The position numbers and the translations under genes are program-made. This document shows positions 7,311 to 13,997 of a DNA stretch of 14,638 nucleotides, in pieces. Source of the stretch: Gammaproteobacteria bacterium (GTDB taxonomy: Bacteria > Pseudomonadota > Gammaproteobacteria > Berkiellales > Berkiellaceae). The stretch is taken from the NCBI GenBank assembly GCA_016874315.1, contig VGTX01000008.1:1-14638 (forward strand), written 5' to 3'. Under the pieces are notes generated by a model. The model made no database searches. It had not been told where the DNA came from and saw nothing but the letters and a program-made list of their open reading frames with translations. How positions within the stretch are numbered: the stretch's first letter is position 1; each line of letters begins with the position of its first letter.

Positions 7311-8360
7311 TTGACAAAGTCTCTTATCTCATCTTTTCCGACGGAAAGATTCATCCTTGGCATTGAAACATCCTGCGATGATAGCTCAATATCTATATTA
7401 AACAATAAATATCAAGATGTTATCACAATCACACAGGCTCATTTAGAATGCTTACAGCCCTATCAAGGCATTATGCCAGAAGTTGCGTCAAGAGAGCATT
7501 GCCGCTATGTTCCTCTTTTATTATCACAGATCGAGAAAAAAATCCCTTTAAAAATGATCGATGCCATTGCGATCACTGCTGGCCCTGGTTTAGCCGGCAG
7601 CTTGCTCACTGGACATGCATGTGCGCGTACACTACACGCCCTTCTGGATATTCCATTAATACCCATTCATCACCTAGAAGGTCATTTATGCGCGATCTTC
7701 ATTGAAGATCCATCACCTATTGTCTGGCCAGCACTTGGATTATTAGTCTCGGGAGGTCATACACAGTTGATTGAAATGGAAAAACCATTTTCCTATAAAA
7801 TTATAGGACAAACAAGAGACGATGCTGCAGGCGAGGCCTTTGATAAAATTGCAAAATCAATAGGACTTCCATATCCCGGCGGCCCAGCTTTATCAAAATT
7901 AGCAGCTAATAGCACTTACTCGGAGCTATTTTCAATCCCTCTAATCAATGACAAAACAACTTTAGATTTCAGTTTTTCTGGATTAAAAACTCAAGCAACT
8001 CGATCGCCATTAAAAGATGAGCTACCTATGGAAGATTACTGTGCTATGGTTGAAAATACTATTGTTGAAGCATTATATGAAAAATGCTCCCTTGCTCTTC
8101 AATCGCTTCCTGAAACAAAAACAATTATTGTTTCAGGTGGTGTAGCATCGAATCCCTCACTTAGAAAAAAAATGCTTAAATTAGCCCAAAAACACCAATG
8201 CATCCTTCGCATACCATCCCCGAAATATTGTACTGATAATGGAACTATGATTGCTGCTGCGGCTAATTTTCAAATTGAACATAATGGCCCAGCTTTAACT
8301 AGATTAATGGGCACATATCCTCAGTGGATTTTGGGCCTGGAACCAACTAACATACGTTAA
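7311..8360 (+). CDS. tsaD: tRNA N6-threonylcarbamoyladenosine synthesis protein TsaD
   Basis: TsaD, with TsaB and TsaE, transfers the threonylcarbamoyl group to A37 of ANN-decoding tRNAs (t6A). The protein (349 aa) carries the ASKHA-type markers: FILGIETSCDDSSISIL at about 14, the metal-binding histidines in HHLEGHLCAIF near 119, LLVSGGHTQLIEM near 144, DDAAGEAFDKIAKSIGLPYPGGPA near 170, DFSFSGLKTQ near 223, VSGGVASN near 275 and PSPKYCTDNGTMIA near 302. All expected motifs are present. The start is a TTG with no visible Shine-Dalgarno, and no in-frame ATG occurs before the conserved FILGIETS. The first 13 residues are extra relative to E. coli, so the exact start is unsure. It is followed by plsY, 21 bases on. 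Confidence 0.96.
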   Translation: MTKSLISSFPTERFILGIETSCDDSSISILNNKYQDVITITQAHLECLQPYQGIMPEVASREHCRYVPLLLSQIEKKIPLKMIDAIAITAGPGLAGSLLTGHACARTLHALLDIPLIPIHHLEGHLCAIFIEDPSPIVWPALGLLVSGGHTQLIEMEKPFSYKIIGQTRDDAAGEAFDKIAKSIGLPYPGGPALSKLAANSTYSELFSIPLINDKTTLDFSFSGLKTQATRSPLKDELPMEDYCAMVENTIVEALYEKCSLALQSLPETKTIIVSGGVASNPSLRKKMLKLAQKHQCILRIPSPKYCTDNGTMIAAAANFQIEHNGPALTRLMGTYPQWILGLEPTNIR

Positions 8361-8368
8361 CATACGTT
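8349..8368 (+). repeat. 10-bp tandem duplication at the tsaD stop codon
   Basis: AACATACGTT is present twice in direct succession, and the tsaD TAA stop lies at the junction. It is probably a local slippage event. It separates tsaD from plsY and carries no obvious signal. Confidence 0.7.
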
Positions 8369-8381
8369 TTCAAATTGTATT

Positions 8382-9011
8382 ATGTTTTTCGGAAATATTA
8401 TTTCTTTTCTGATAGGCTCAATTAATGGCTCAGTGCTTCTTGCATCTATTTGTAAATTATCTGATATTCGCAATCATGGATCTAAAAATCCAGGCACAAC
8501 AAATGCAATCCGCACTCATGGACTCATTTTCGGGCTCACCGTGCTATTATTCGATAGCTCGAAAAGCTATGCTTCCATACTGTTAAATACCTACATGAAC
8601 ACTTCTAGCACGCCAAATTCTTGGGAAGCTTTATTATATGTAATCCTTGGTCATTGCTTTAGCCCCTTTTTATATGGCCAAGGAGGCAAAGGAGTTGCTG
8701 CATTATTTGGAGGTATATTTGCGATCGATGCCACACTCGGAGTATTTTTACTCGCCATATGGGGAATAGGATTCATAATCACCAAATGTTCTGCTTTAGG
8801 CGCAGCATCAACATTAATTGGATTAATATCCTGGAACATCTATTATGCGCATTCTATAGATTTGTGGCTTATTATTGCAATTATACTCTTACGTCACTCT
8901 TCAAACTGGCAAGAATTAATTTATGCCTTCGACAAAATAAGCACAGAAAATACCGAACCAAGCTGTCGAGGATCGAATAGCATACGCTCTTGTGAAAAAG
9001 GATCGATTTGA
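8382..9011 (+). CDS. plsY: acyl-phosphate:glycerol-3-phosphate acyltransferase PlsY
   Basis: PlsY is an inner-membrane enzyme that acylates glycerol-3-phosphate using acyl-phosphate, the first step of phospholipid synthesis. The protein (209 aa) has several membrane segments and the three PlsY loop motifs: GSINGS near 13, NHGSKNPGTTNAIRTHG near 31, and GHCFSPFLYGQGGKGVAALFGG near 89. ILLRHSSNWQELI near 168 is the usual C-terminal signature. About 26 further residues have no family counterpart and are encoded where the gene overlaps the convergent midA. No Shine-Dalgarno is seen before the ATG. It probably shares a transcript with tsaD. The stop is TGA, and no terminator is apparent after it. 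Confidence 0.95.
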   Translation: MFFGNIISFLIGSINGSVLLASICKLSDIRNHGSKNPGTTNAIRTHGLIFGLTVLLFDSSKSYASILLNTYMNTSSTPNSWEALLYVILGHCFSPFLYGQGGKGVAALFGGIFAIDATLGVFLLAIWGIGFIITKCSALGAASTLIGLISWNIYYAHSIDLWLIIAIILLRHSSNWQELIYAFDKISTENTEPSCRGSNSIRSCEKGSI

Positions 9012-9838
9012 TGCCAATCAAGTTTTTCTATGAGAAATTCTGCTAGTGAAGCAAAATAATTAACCCTCCCTCCTAATGCTATCCATTGTTCTGATAGATT
9101 TGTAAAATTGACATCATATGTCAAATCATATTGACCAGGATTGTTCCATTGATTATGAAAAAGCTGATGATTTCTAAATGCTCTAACTGGAGAGTGATTG
9201 CCAAGTAATTGACTGTACTGAGGCTCTTGTTGACCATAATCAACAATCACACAATATTGACGGGTTCTTTTAAACAGCCACGTAATAAGGTGTTGATGTG
9301 GCTCCACATCAACAAAGCAAAAAGACTCTTCTGATATTGATCGGGATTTTTTTAAGCGTTTAGCGTATTCTTCCAGCCTACTATTAGTAAGTTGTGATTT
9401 TTTTATACTGCCATCTGAATCTCGCATCCATTCAAAAATTTTATCGTCAAAATATTCGCAAATATTAACGGGACAGCAGTCAAAAATCTCTTGAACGAAA
9501 ATACAATCATACGAATCGACAGTATCATTTGAAAAAGATACATGAGAATATTCTTTAAACTGTTCTTTTAAACGATTTATTGTATTTTTGCTTCGATCTA
9601 CTCCTAAATATGATAGATCTGAATATGTTTTGAGTGCAGATGCAAAACGCGCACTCCCTGGCCCTAATTCTAAGATAGACCGGAAATTATTTTTTATAAT
9701 CCATTTGATTAAAAATTCATGATATCTTGTCTTTAAAGTGCTTGGCGTTATAAAGTGGTCTTCTAACGACTCATTTTCATAAAATCCATATATAGAATTA
9801 AATAACGCGCGCTCCATGTACTCCGATAAAGATTCCAT
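8921..9838 (-). CDS. MidA-family (NDUFAF7-like, COG1565) SAM-dependent methyltransferase
   Basis: This is a class I methyltransferase of the family that includes mitochondrial NDUFAF7, an arginine methyltransferase needed for complex I assembly. The bacterial substrate is not established. Numbered from the ATG at 9838 (305 aa), the N-terminus SLSEYMERALFNSIYGFY matches the family YMxxALYxPxxGYY. SAM motif I is ILELGPGSARFASAL near 56, followed by YLGVDRS, QEIFDCCPV, FCFVDVEP, CVIVDYGQQ, and the strong signature NPGQYDLTYDVNFTNLSE. It ends LFDPRQLGSVFSVLILSKA, the usual MGxxFKVL end. This ATG lies 10 bases after the rsmJ stop with AGG upstream; a start at 9868 would overlap rsmJ. Its 3' end overlaps plsY antisense by 91 bases. 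Confidence 0.88.
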   Translation of the reverse strand: MESLSEYMERALFNSIYGFYENESLEDHFITPSTLKTRYHEFLIKWIIKNNFRSILELGPGSARFASALKTYSDLSYLGVDRSKNTINRLKEQFKEYSHVSFSNDTVDSYDCIFVQEIFDCCPVNICEYFDDKIFEWMRDSDGSIKKSQLTNSRLEEYAKRLKKSRSISEESFCFVDVEPHQHLITWLFKRTRQYCVIVDYGQQEPQYSQLLGNHSPVRAFRNHQLFHNQWNNPGQYDLTYDVNFTNLSEQWIALGGRVNYFASLAEFLIEKLDWHQIDPFSQERMLFDPRQLGSVFSVLILSKA

Positions 9839-9848
9839 GAAAATATAC

Positions 9849-10613
9849 CTAATATAATTGAGCACCATTCAAACAATATAAATCATATCTACAGGTTTTT
9901 TGGTATCTTTCAATGATTACACAATTATTATTAAAAAGTCTTGGTGCATTTTTAGGTTGCTTAATCAATAAGCTTTGAATATGATGGCCTTTTAGCGCTT
10001 TAAGCAGTGAATCATCTTGTTGTCCGCCAAATAATCTCCGATCTTCATGATACAAGAGTTGCATAGATTTTTTAGATAAACTCCTTTTTGACTCAAAAAA
10101 TAGCGGATCGCAGTAAATATATTCTATGATCTGGTGAGACTGTTTTTGAAGATATTCATCTAATGGCTGATGATGTACCTCAATAAAAGTTTGCGGAAAT
10201 ATGAATTCTAATGCATATTTCAAAAAAATAACTGGTAATTCTGCCCGCTCAATAGCAAAAATTTTGATACCAGCCAGTGCTAAGGTTAATGCCTCTCGCC
10301 CCCAGCCCGCAGTACCATCAATAAGTTCTGTAGGATATTTATTTTTTCTTTTAACCGCTGTTCGAATAAACCCATGTTGATCTTGCAACACCGTTTGATA
10401 GCATTCTTTAGCAGAATATACGCATTGACCGTGAACTATTAACAATAAATTATCGTCATCTAGCAGGAGATGATAGGGATGTCGTGCACATTCATCGTAT
10501 GTTTCAACCCACTGCACAGGCCAAGGCTCTTTGGGTAACGTATTTGATTTGCTAAACGCTACCCAATGACCATTAAATATTAATTCCGAAGAAGCTGAAA
10601 CCGAGTCAACCAT
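9849..10613 (-). CDS. rsmJ: 16S rRNA (guanine1516-N2)-methyltransferase RsmJ
   Basis: RsmJ methylates N2 of G1516 in 16S rRNA. The protein (254 aa) has ELIDGTAGWGREALTLALAG near 96 as SAM motif I, corresponding to E. coli VDATAGLGRDAFVLA, then IFAIERAE. YIYCDPLFFESKRSLSKKSMQLL near 166 corresponds to YLDPMFPxxxKSALVKKEM, and IKQPKNAPRLF near 216 corresponds to VKRPDYAPPL. CRYDLYCLNG is at the end. The first about 80 residues are weakly conserved, as is usual. The ATG lies inside the end of ftsX (34-base overlap) without a clear Shine-Dalgarno, so translational coupling to ftsX is likely. The call is strong from the collinear motifs. Confidence 0.93.
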   Translation of the reverse strand: MVDSVSASSELIFNGHWVAFSKSNTLPKEPWPVQWVETYDECARHPYHLLLDDDNLLLIVHGQCVYSAKECYQTVLQDQHGFIRTAVKRKNKYPTELIDGTAGWGREALTLALAGIKIFAIERAELPVIFLKYALEFIFPQTFIEVHHQPLDEYLQKQSHQIIEYIYCDPLFFESKRSLSKKSMQLLYHEDRRLFGGQQDDSLLKALKGHHIQSLLIKQPKNAPRLFNNNCVIIERYQKTCRYDLYCLNGAQLY

Positions 10614-11539
10614 TTATGTGTTGAAATATAAGCTGATAAGACAGAGAAGAGTAACACAAATCCAAGAACAATGCTCACTCTCTGATAATCTATAGTAGTA
10701 ATTTGTGCAATTTGACTACCATATAATCCTTTTAAAATTGAAAGAGGTTTGACTAAAGAAAATCTCATCAATACGGTTGTCAGTAACGACATACCGATTC
10801 CTGCCAATCCCAAAAAAACGCCTTGATACAAATAAGGACGTCTAATAAATTCTCGCGATGCTCCTAAGTGATATAAAATAGAAATCTCTTGTTGATATCT
10901 ATCCATAAACAACTTAATTGTATAATTAGTAATTAATAATACAAAACCAACTAAAAAAACACCTATCGATATGATTGTGATTTTTGCCAAACTAACGATT
11001 GTATGTAAAACATTAAAAGATTCTTGAGAAGCTGTAATATTCTTAATCAAGATATTGTCTTGTAGTTGATTCATTAAAACATTATGCTCTTGTGAAGATT
11101 TTAATACAGAGCTAGTCTTAATTGAAAATGTAACCTCATGATTTATATAATAATCATTTGGATTGTCAGCTGTGGTTGAGCGTTGCATTAATATCTGAGC
11201 ATTTTTTTTCTCTACCGACTCTACTAATCCCTTATCAAGATAAGAATTCAATTGATTTTCTAATACCTCAATATTGTTTACCCCTTCTTCAGAAGGAATT
11301 AATATCCATTCTGATGAGTGCACTGTTTGATTTTGGATAACAGCTGCTTTAGAAAGTGAGATTGTAAAAAATAACAACATTGCAAGCGACAAGCCCATTA
11401 ATAAAATCGCACCTGCGGTTTGATATGGTTGACGCATTAATCTTTGAAAAGCTAAGCTGGCTGCTATACGGTGCTCATCCCATAAATATTGCAATCTTGA
11501 TGCTTTAGCAGCACGATTCTGTGTATTGTTTAAACTCAT
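10580..11539 (-). CDS. ftsX: cell division ABC transporter-like permease FtsX
   Basis: FtsX is the membrane partner of FtsE. The complex acts at the divisome and controls septal peptidoglycan hydrolases through its periplasmic domain. The protein (319 aa) has a cytoplasmic N-terminus (about 1-40), a first membrane helix (41-63), a periplasmic domain (about 65-170), and three further helices at about 183-210, 239-262 and 287-308. LGASREFIRRPYLYQG near 228 matches the E. coli GFIRRPFLYGG segment. The start overlaps ftsE by four bases (ATGA), and the end overlaps rsmJ. In E. coli rpoH follows ftsX; here rsmJ and the MidA-family gene follow instead. Confidence 0.95.
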   Translation of the reverse strand: MSLNNTQNRAAKASRLQYLWDEHRIAASLAFQRLMRQPYQTAGAILLMGLSLAMLLFFTISLSKAAVIQNQTVHSSEWILIPSEEGVNNIEVLENQLNSYLDKGLVESVEKKNAQILMQRSTTADNPNDYYINHEVTFSIKTSSVLKSSQEHNVLMNQLQDNILIKNITASQESFNVLHTIVSLAKITIISIGVFLVGFVLLITNYTIKLFMDRYQQEISILYHLGASREFIRRPYLYQGVFLGLAGIGMSLLTTVLMRFSLVKPLSILKGLYGSQIAQITTIDYQRVSIVLGFVLLFSVLSAYISTHKWLTRFQLLRN

Positions 11540-12264
11540 TGTGCTATCTCCTTTTTAATGGCCTCTTTTTTCACGCGAGGTTTACGCCAGCGATTGGCTT
11601 TATCTCTAATCGTCAAGCGGCCTTCATTAAGCTCAAAAGACCGATATGGGTTATTCTCCAATAAATACCGATCGTGTGTAGCGATAATCACTGTTGTGCC
11701 TTGTCGATTTAATTCGAATAACAATGCCATAATTTCAAGCGCACAATTTCGATCGAGATTGCCAGTTGGCTCATCCGCTAAAAGAATCAGTGGATCGATA
11801 ATCAACGCGCGTGCAATTTCTGCTCTTTGTCTTTCACCCCCTGAAAGTTCAGGAAAAAAACTCTCAGCACGATCGATCAAACCAACCTTACATAATACAG
11901 CCTGAACACGAAGTTGAACCTCTGCTGAAGAAAAGCCACGCAATCTCAGCGGCAATCCCACATTTTCTGCCACTGTATAATCATCAATAAATCTTGGTAG
12001 CTGATGAACAAATCCAATCTTTCTGCGATATATATTTTGACCTTCCTTTGATAGGTCAGATAATTTATGGCCATTCATTATAATGGAGCCATCACTAGGA
12101 TTATCTTGAAGAGCAACCATTTTTAGAAATGTGCTTTTGCCCGATCCAGAGGGTCCACTTAAAAAAACAAGCTCCCCAACATCAATGCTACAAGTAACAT
12201 CGAAAAGGGCTTGCTTCCCTGGATAGTATCTTGATACATTTTGAAACCGCATGAGCACACTCAT
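11536..12264 (-). CDS. ftsE: cell division ATP-binding protein FtsE
   Basis: FtsE is the ABC ATPase of the FtsEX divisome complex. From the ATG at 12264 it has 242 residues: MRFQNVSRYYPGKQALFDV (from about residue 5), Walker A GPSGSGKST near 37, Q-loop GFVHQLPRF near 84, signature LSGGERQRAEIARAL near 141, Walker B ILLADEPTGNLD near 160, and H-loop IIATHDRYLL near 195. A basic tail of about 20 residues (RWRKPRVKKEAIKKE) extends past E. coli FtsE (222 aa). AAGGAG at 12275-12270, five bases before this ATG, decides the start over the GTG at 12270; the ATG at 12252 matches the E. coli start and stays possible. It is coupled to ftsX by an ATGA overlap. Confidence 0.96.
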   Translation of the reverse strand: MSVLMRFQNVSRYYPGKQALFDVTCSIDVGELVFLSGPSGSGKSTFLKMVALQDNPSDGSIIMNGHKLSDLSKEGQNIYRRKIGFVHQLPRFIDDYTVAENVGLPLRLRGFSSAEVQLRVQAVLCKVGLIDRAESFFPELSGGERQRAEIARALIIDPLILLADEPTGNLDRNCALEIMALLFELNRQGTTVIIATHDRYLLENNPYRSFELNEGRLTIRDKANRWRKPRVKKEAIKKEIAQ

Positions 12265-12275
12265 GGTCACTCCTT

Positions 12276-12857
12276 TTAGCCAGTATTAGCTTTTCTCCTA
12301 TACTGAATTAAGTATATACTGACTTCTCCAATTTGCTTATTTTTCAAATAAATGAATTCATATCGGAAATCACAAGGGGCTTTGAATGGTATGTTTTTAG
12401 GATGTTCTAAATAAATAATTGTTGAATCATTGCACAGCATAGGTAGTATCGCCCACAAATCATCTAACAACGTCAAATTATCAAAAGGCGGATCGAGAAA
12501 AATAATATCGTATATTTTTGGATGATTTTTAATATTTTTCAGAAAATGAGCAGCTAAACCATAAGTCACATGAGCACACGTTGAAAAACGCATTGTTTCT
12601 AAATGAATTTTTAAGGCATCAGCAAGAGGTCGATCGGCTTCAACAAAATCAACGTACTCAGCACCCAAACATAATGACTGAATCCCTAATATTCCAGTAC
12701 CTGCAAATAAATCGAGACATTTTTTATGCGAAAGATTTCCAAGCCAATTAAACAGTACATCCCGGACACGCGCAAGACTTGGGCGAAGTGCTATGCGATC
12801 GGGATATTTTAATTTTTTGCCCTTAAATAATCCGAACTGAATTTCAATTAATGCCAT
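12276..12857 (-). CDS. rsmD: 16S rRNA (guanine966-N2)-methyltransferase RsmD
   Basis: RsmD methylates N2 of G966 in 16S rRNA during 30S assembly. The protein (193 aa) reads GLFKGKKLKYPDRIALRPSLARVRDVLFNWL at about 9-39, typical of the family, then SAM motif I CLDLFAGTGILGIQSLCLGA near 47, FVEADRPL near 71, and the catalytic IIFLDPPFDN near 118. The start ATG is inside the end of cca (14-base overlap), and the stop is immediately before the ftsE Shine-Dalgarno. In E. coli rsmD is adjacent to ftsY; here cca is inserted between them and rsmD lies between cca and ftsE. The gene is intact. Confidence 0.94.
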   Translation of the reverse strand: MALIEIQFGLFKGKKLKYPDRIALRPSLARVRDVLFNWLGNLSHKKCLDLFAGTGILGIQSLCLGAEYVDFVEADRPLADALKIHLETMRFSTCAHVTYGLAAHFLKNIKNHPKIYDIIFLDPPFDNLTLLDDLWAILPMLCNDSTIIYLEHPKNIPFKAPCDFRYEFIYLKNKQIGEVSIYLIQYRRKANTG

Positions 12858-13911
12858 GATTTTTCAATACTTTTATAGAATGCTCATGAATATACTGAGA
12901 TCGTTGATGAGGTGCAATCAACTCTAATTCAGAGAGTGGGGTAGGATGAGTCTTGAGCAGATTGATACACTCTTCAATGAGTGCCCAAGATGTTTGTGAC
13001 AAATCTGCAATCTGCCATGCAATAGCTAAAGAGGTATGATCATGTAATGCACGCGTTGCGTGCAAGCACTGCCATATGGAATTCGCATCCAAATGTTTCA
13101 ATACTTTGAGCTGATCTAAACTTTTCAAAATCGATTCTTCTGCTCGCGTCAAACAGAGCTTAATTTTGACGGACTGCCATGTTGCTCCAGCATTAGAGAA
13201 TTCATAAACACCTTTTAAAAAAGGTTTCTCATAATTAAACACGGCCAAAGAGAGTCGTTCAGGAACATTAACAGCAGCATATTCTGGCAATATCACTGAT
13301 AAAGCACCTAGCTGCTCCAATACAATCCAAAATCGCCCAGGGCATTGCGCAGTTTGATACATTTTTCGAATTTCTTTTGAAATTCGCTCAGCAGGTAATG
13401 CTAAAAGCTCTCCTGATGCAACAATTTTACGGCATAACTCTATAGTTTCATGTGCAATTGTCATATGAGGAAAAAGTGCAGCAAATCGCGCTAATCTTAT
13501 CAATCGTAATGGATCGTCGGCAAAAGCATCTGATATATGCCGAAGTATATTTGCATTCCAATCATCCTGTCCATGAAATGGATCGATAAGCTCTTTTGAC
13601 TCTGGATCGAATGCTAATGCATTTATTGTTAAATCGCGACGCAGTAAATCCTCTTCTAAAGAGACTGTTTCATCAGAATACACACTAAATCCATGATATC
13701 CTGGGGCAGTTTTACGCTCTTGTCGTGCAAGCGCATATTCTTCTTTGGATTTTGGATGGATATATACTGGAAAACTTGCACCGACTTTCTTAAATCCGTT
13801 GGCGATCATTTCATTATGAGTGGCTCCTACCACCACCCAATCACGATCCGATCCGGCAACACCTCTCAAGAAATGATCTCTAACCCATCCGCCAACCAAA
13901 TAGCTTTTCAT
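12844..13911 (-). CDS. cca: CCA tRNA nucleotidyltransferase lacking the HD domain
   Basis: Cca adds or repairs the 3'-CCA end of tRNAs without a nucleic acid template. The N-terminal catalytic part is very close to E. coli Cca: SYLVGGWVRDHFL, GSDRDWVVVGAT with the two metal-binding aspartates near 22-24, FPVYIHPKSKEEYALARQER, LLRRDLTINALAFD near 89, and FADDPLRLIRLARFAA near 129. Beyond about residue 200 the sequence diverges. It is 355 aa, against 412 in E. coli, and I see no HDxGK motif, so the phosphohydrolase domain is missing. The ATG overlaps the TGA ending the full-length ftsY frame (ATGA), with GGAG upstream inside ftsY. This fixes the start and implies coupling to ftsY. Confidence 0.95.
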   Translation of the reverse strand: MKSYLVGGWVRDHFLRGVAGSDRDWVVVGATHNEMIANGFKKVGASFPVYIHPKSKEEYALARQERKTAPGYHGFSVYSDETVSLEEDLLRRDLTINALAFDPESKELIDPFHGQDDWNANILRHISDAFADDPLRLIRLARFAALFPHMTIAHETIELCRKIVASGELLALPAERISKEIRKMYQTAQCPGRFWIVLEQLGALSVILPEYAAVNVPERLSLAVFNYEKPFLKGVYEFSNAGATWQSVKIKLCLTRAEESILKSLDQLKVLKHLDANSIWQCLHATRALHDHTSLAIAWQIADLSQTSWALIEECINLLKTHPTPLSELELIAPHQRSQYIHEHSIKVLKNHGIN

Positions 13912-13997
13912 TCAGCTTCTCCTAACAATGCCTTAGCAAAAGCCTCTTTATCGTATCCAATCAAATCGGAATTTTTCTCTCCAACTCCTACAAATCA
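13908..13997 (-). other. ftsY 3' segment after the in-frame TGA
   Basis: After the TGA at 13997-13995 the ftsY frame stays open for 28 more codons, starting FVGVGEKNSD and ending AFAKALLGEAE, and stops at TGA 13910-13908, which overlaps the cca ATG. The translation matches the conserved FtsY end (E. coli RYIGVGERIEDL, then a final helix). The segment also carries the GGAG that serves cca. Confidence 0.85.

Noticed and set aside
11558..11905. 115-codon plus-strand open frame opposite ftsE
   Set aside because: It is antisense to the conserved Walker B/signature region of ftsE, and its translation shows no family resemblance.
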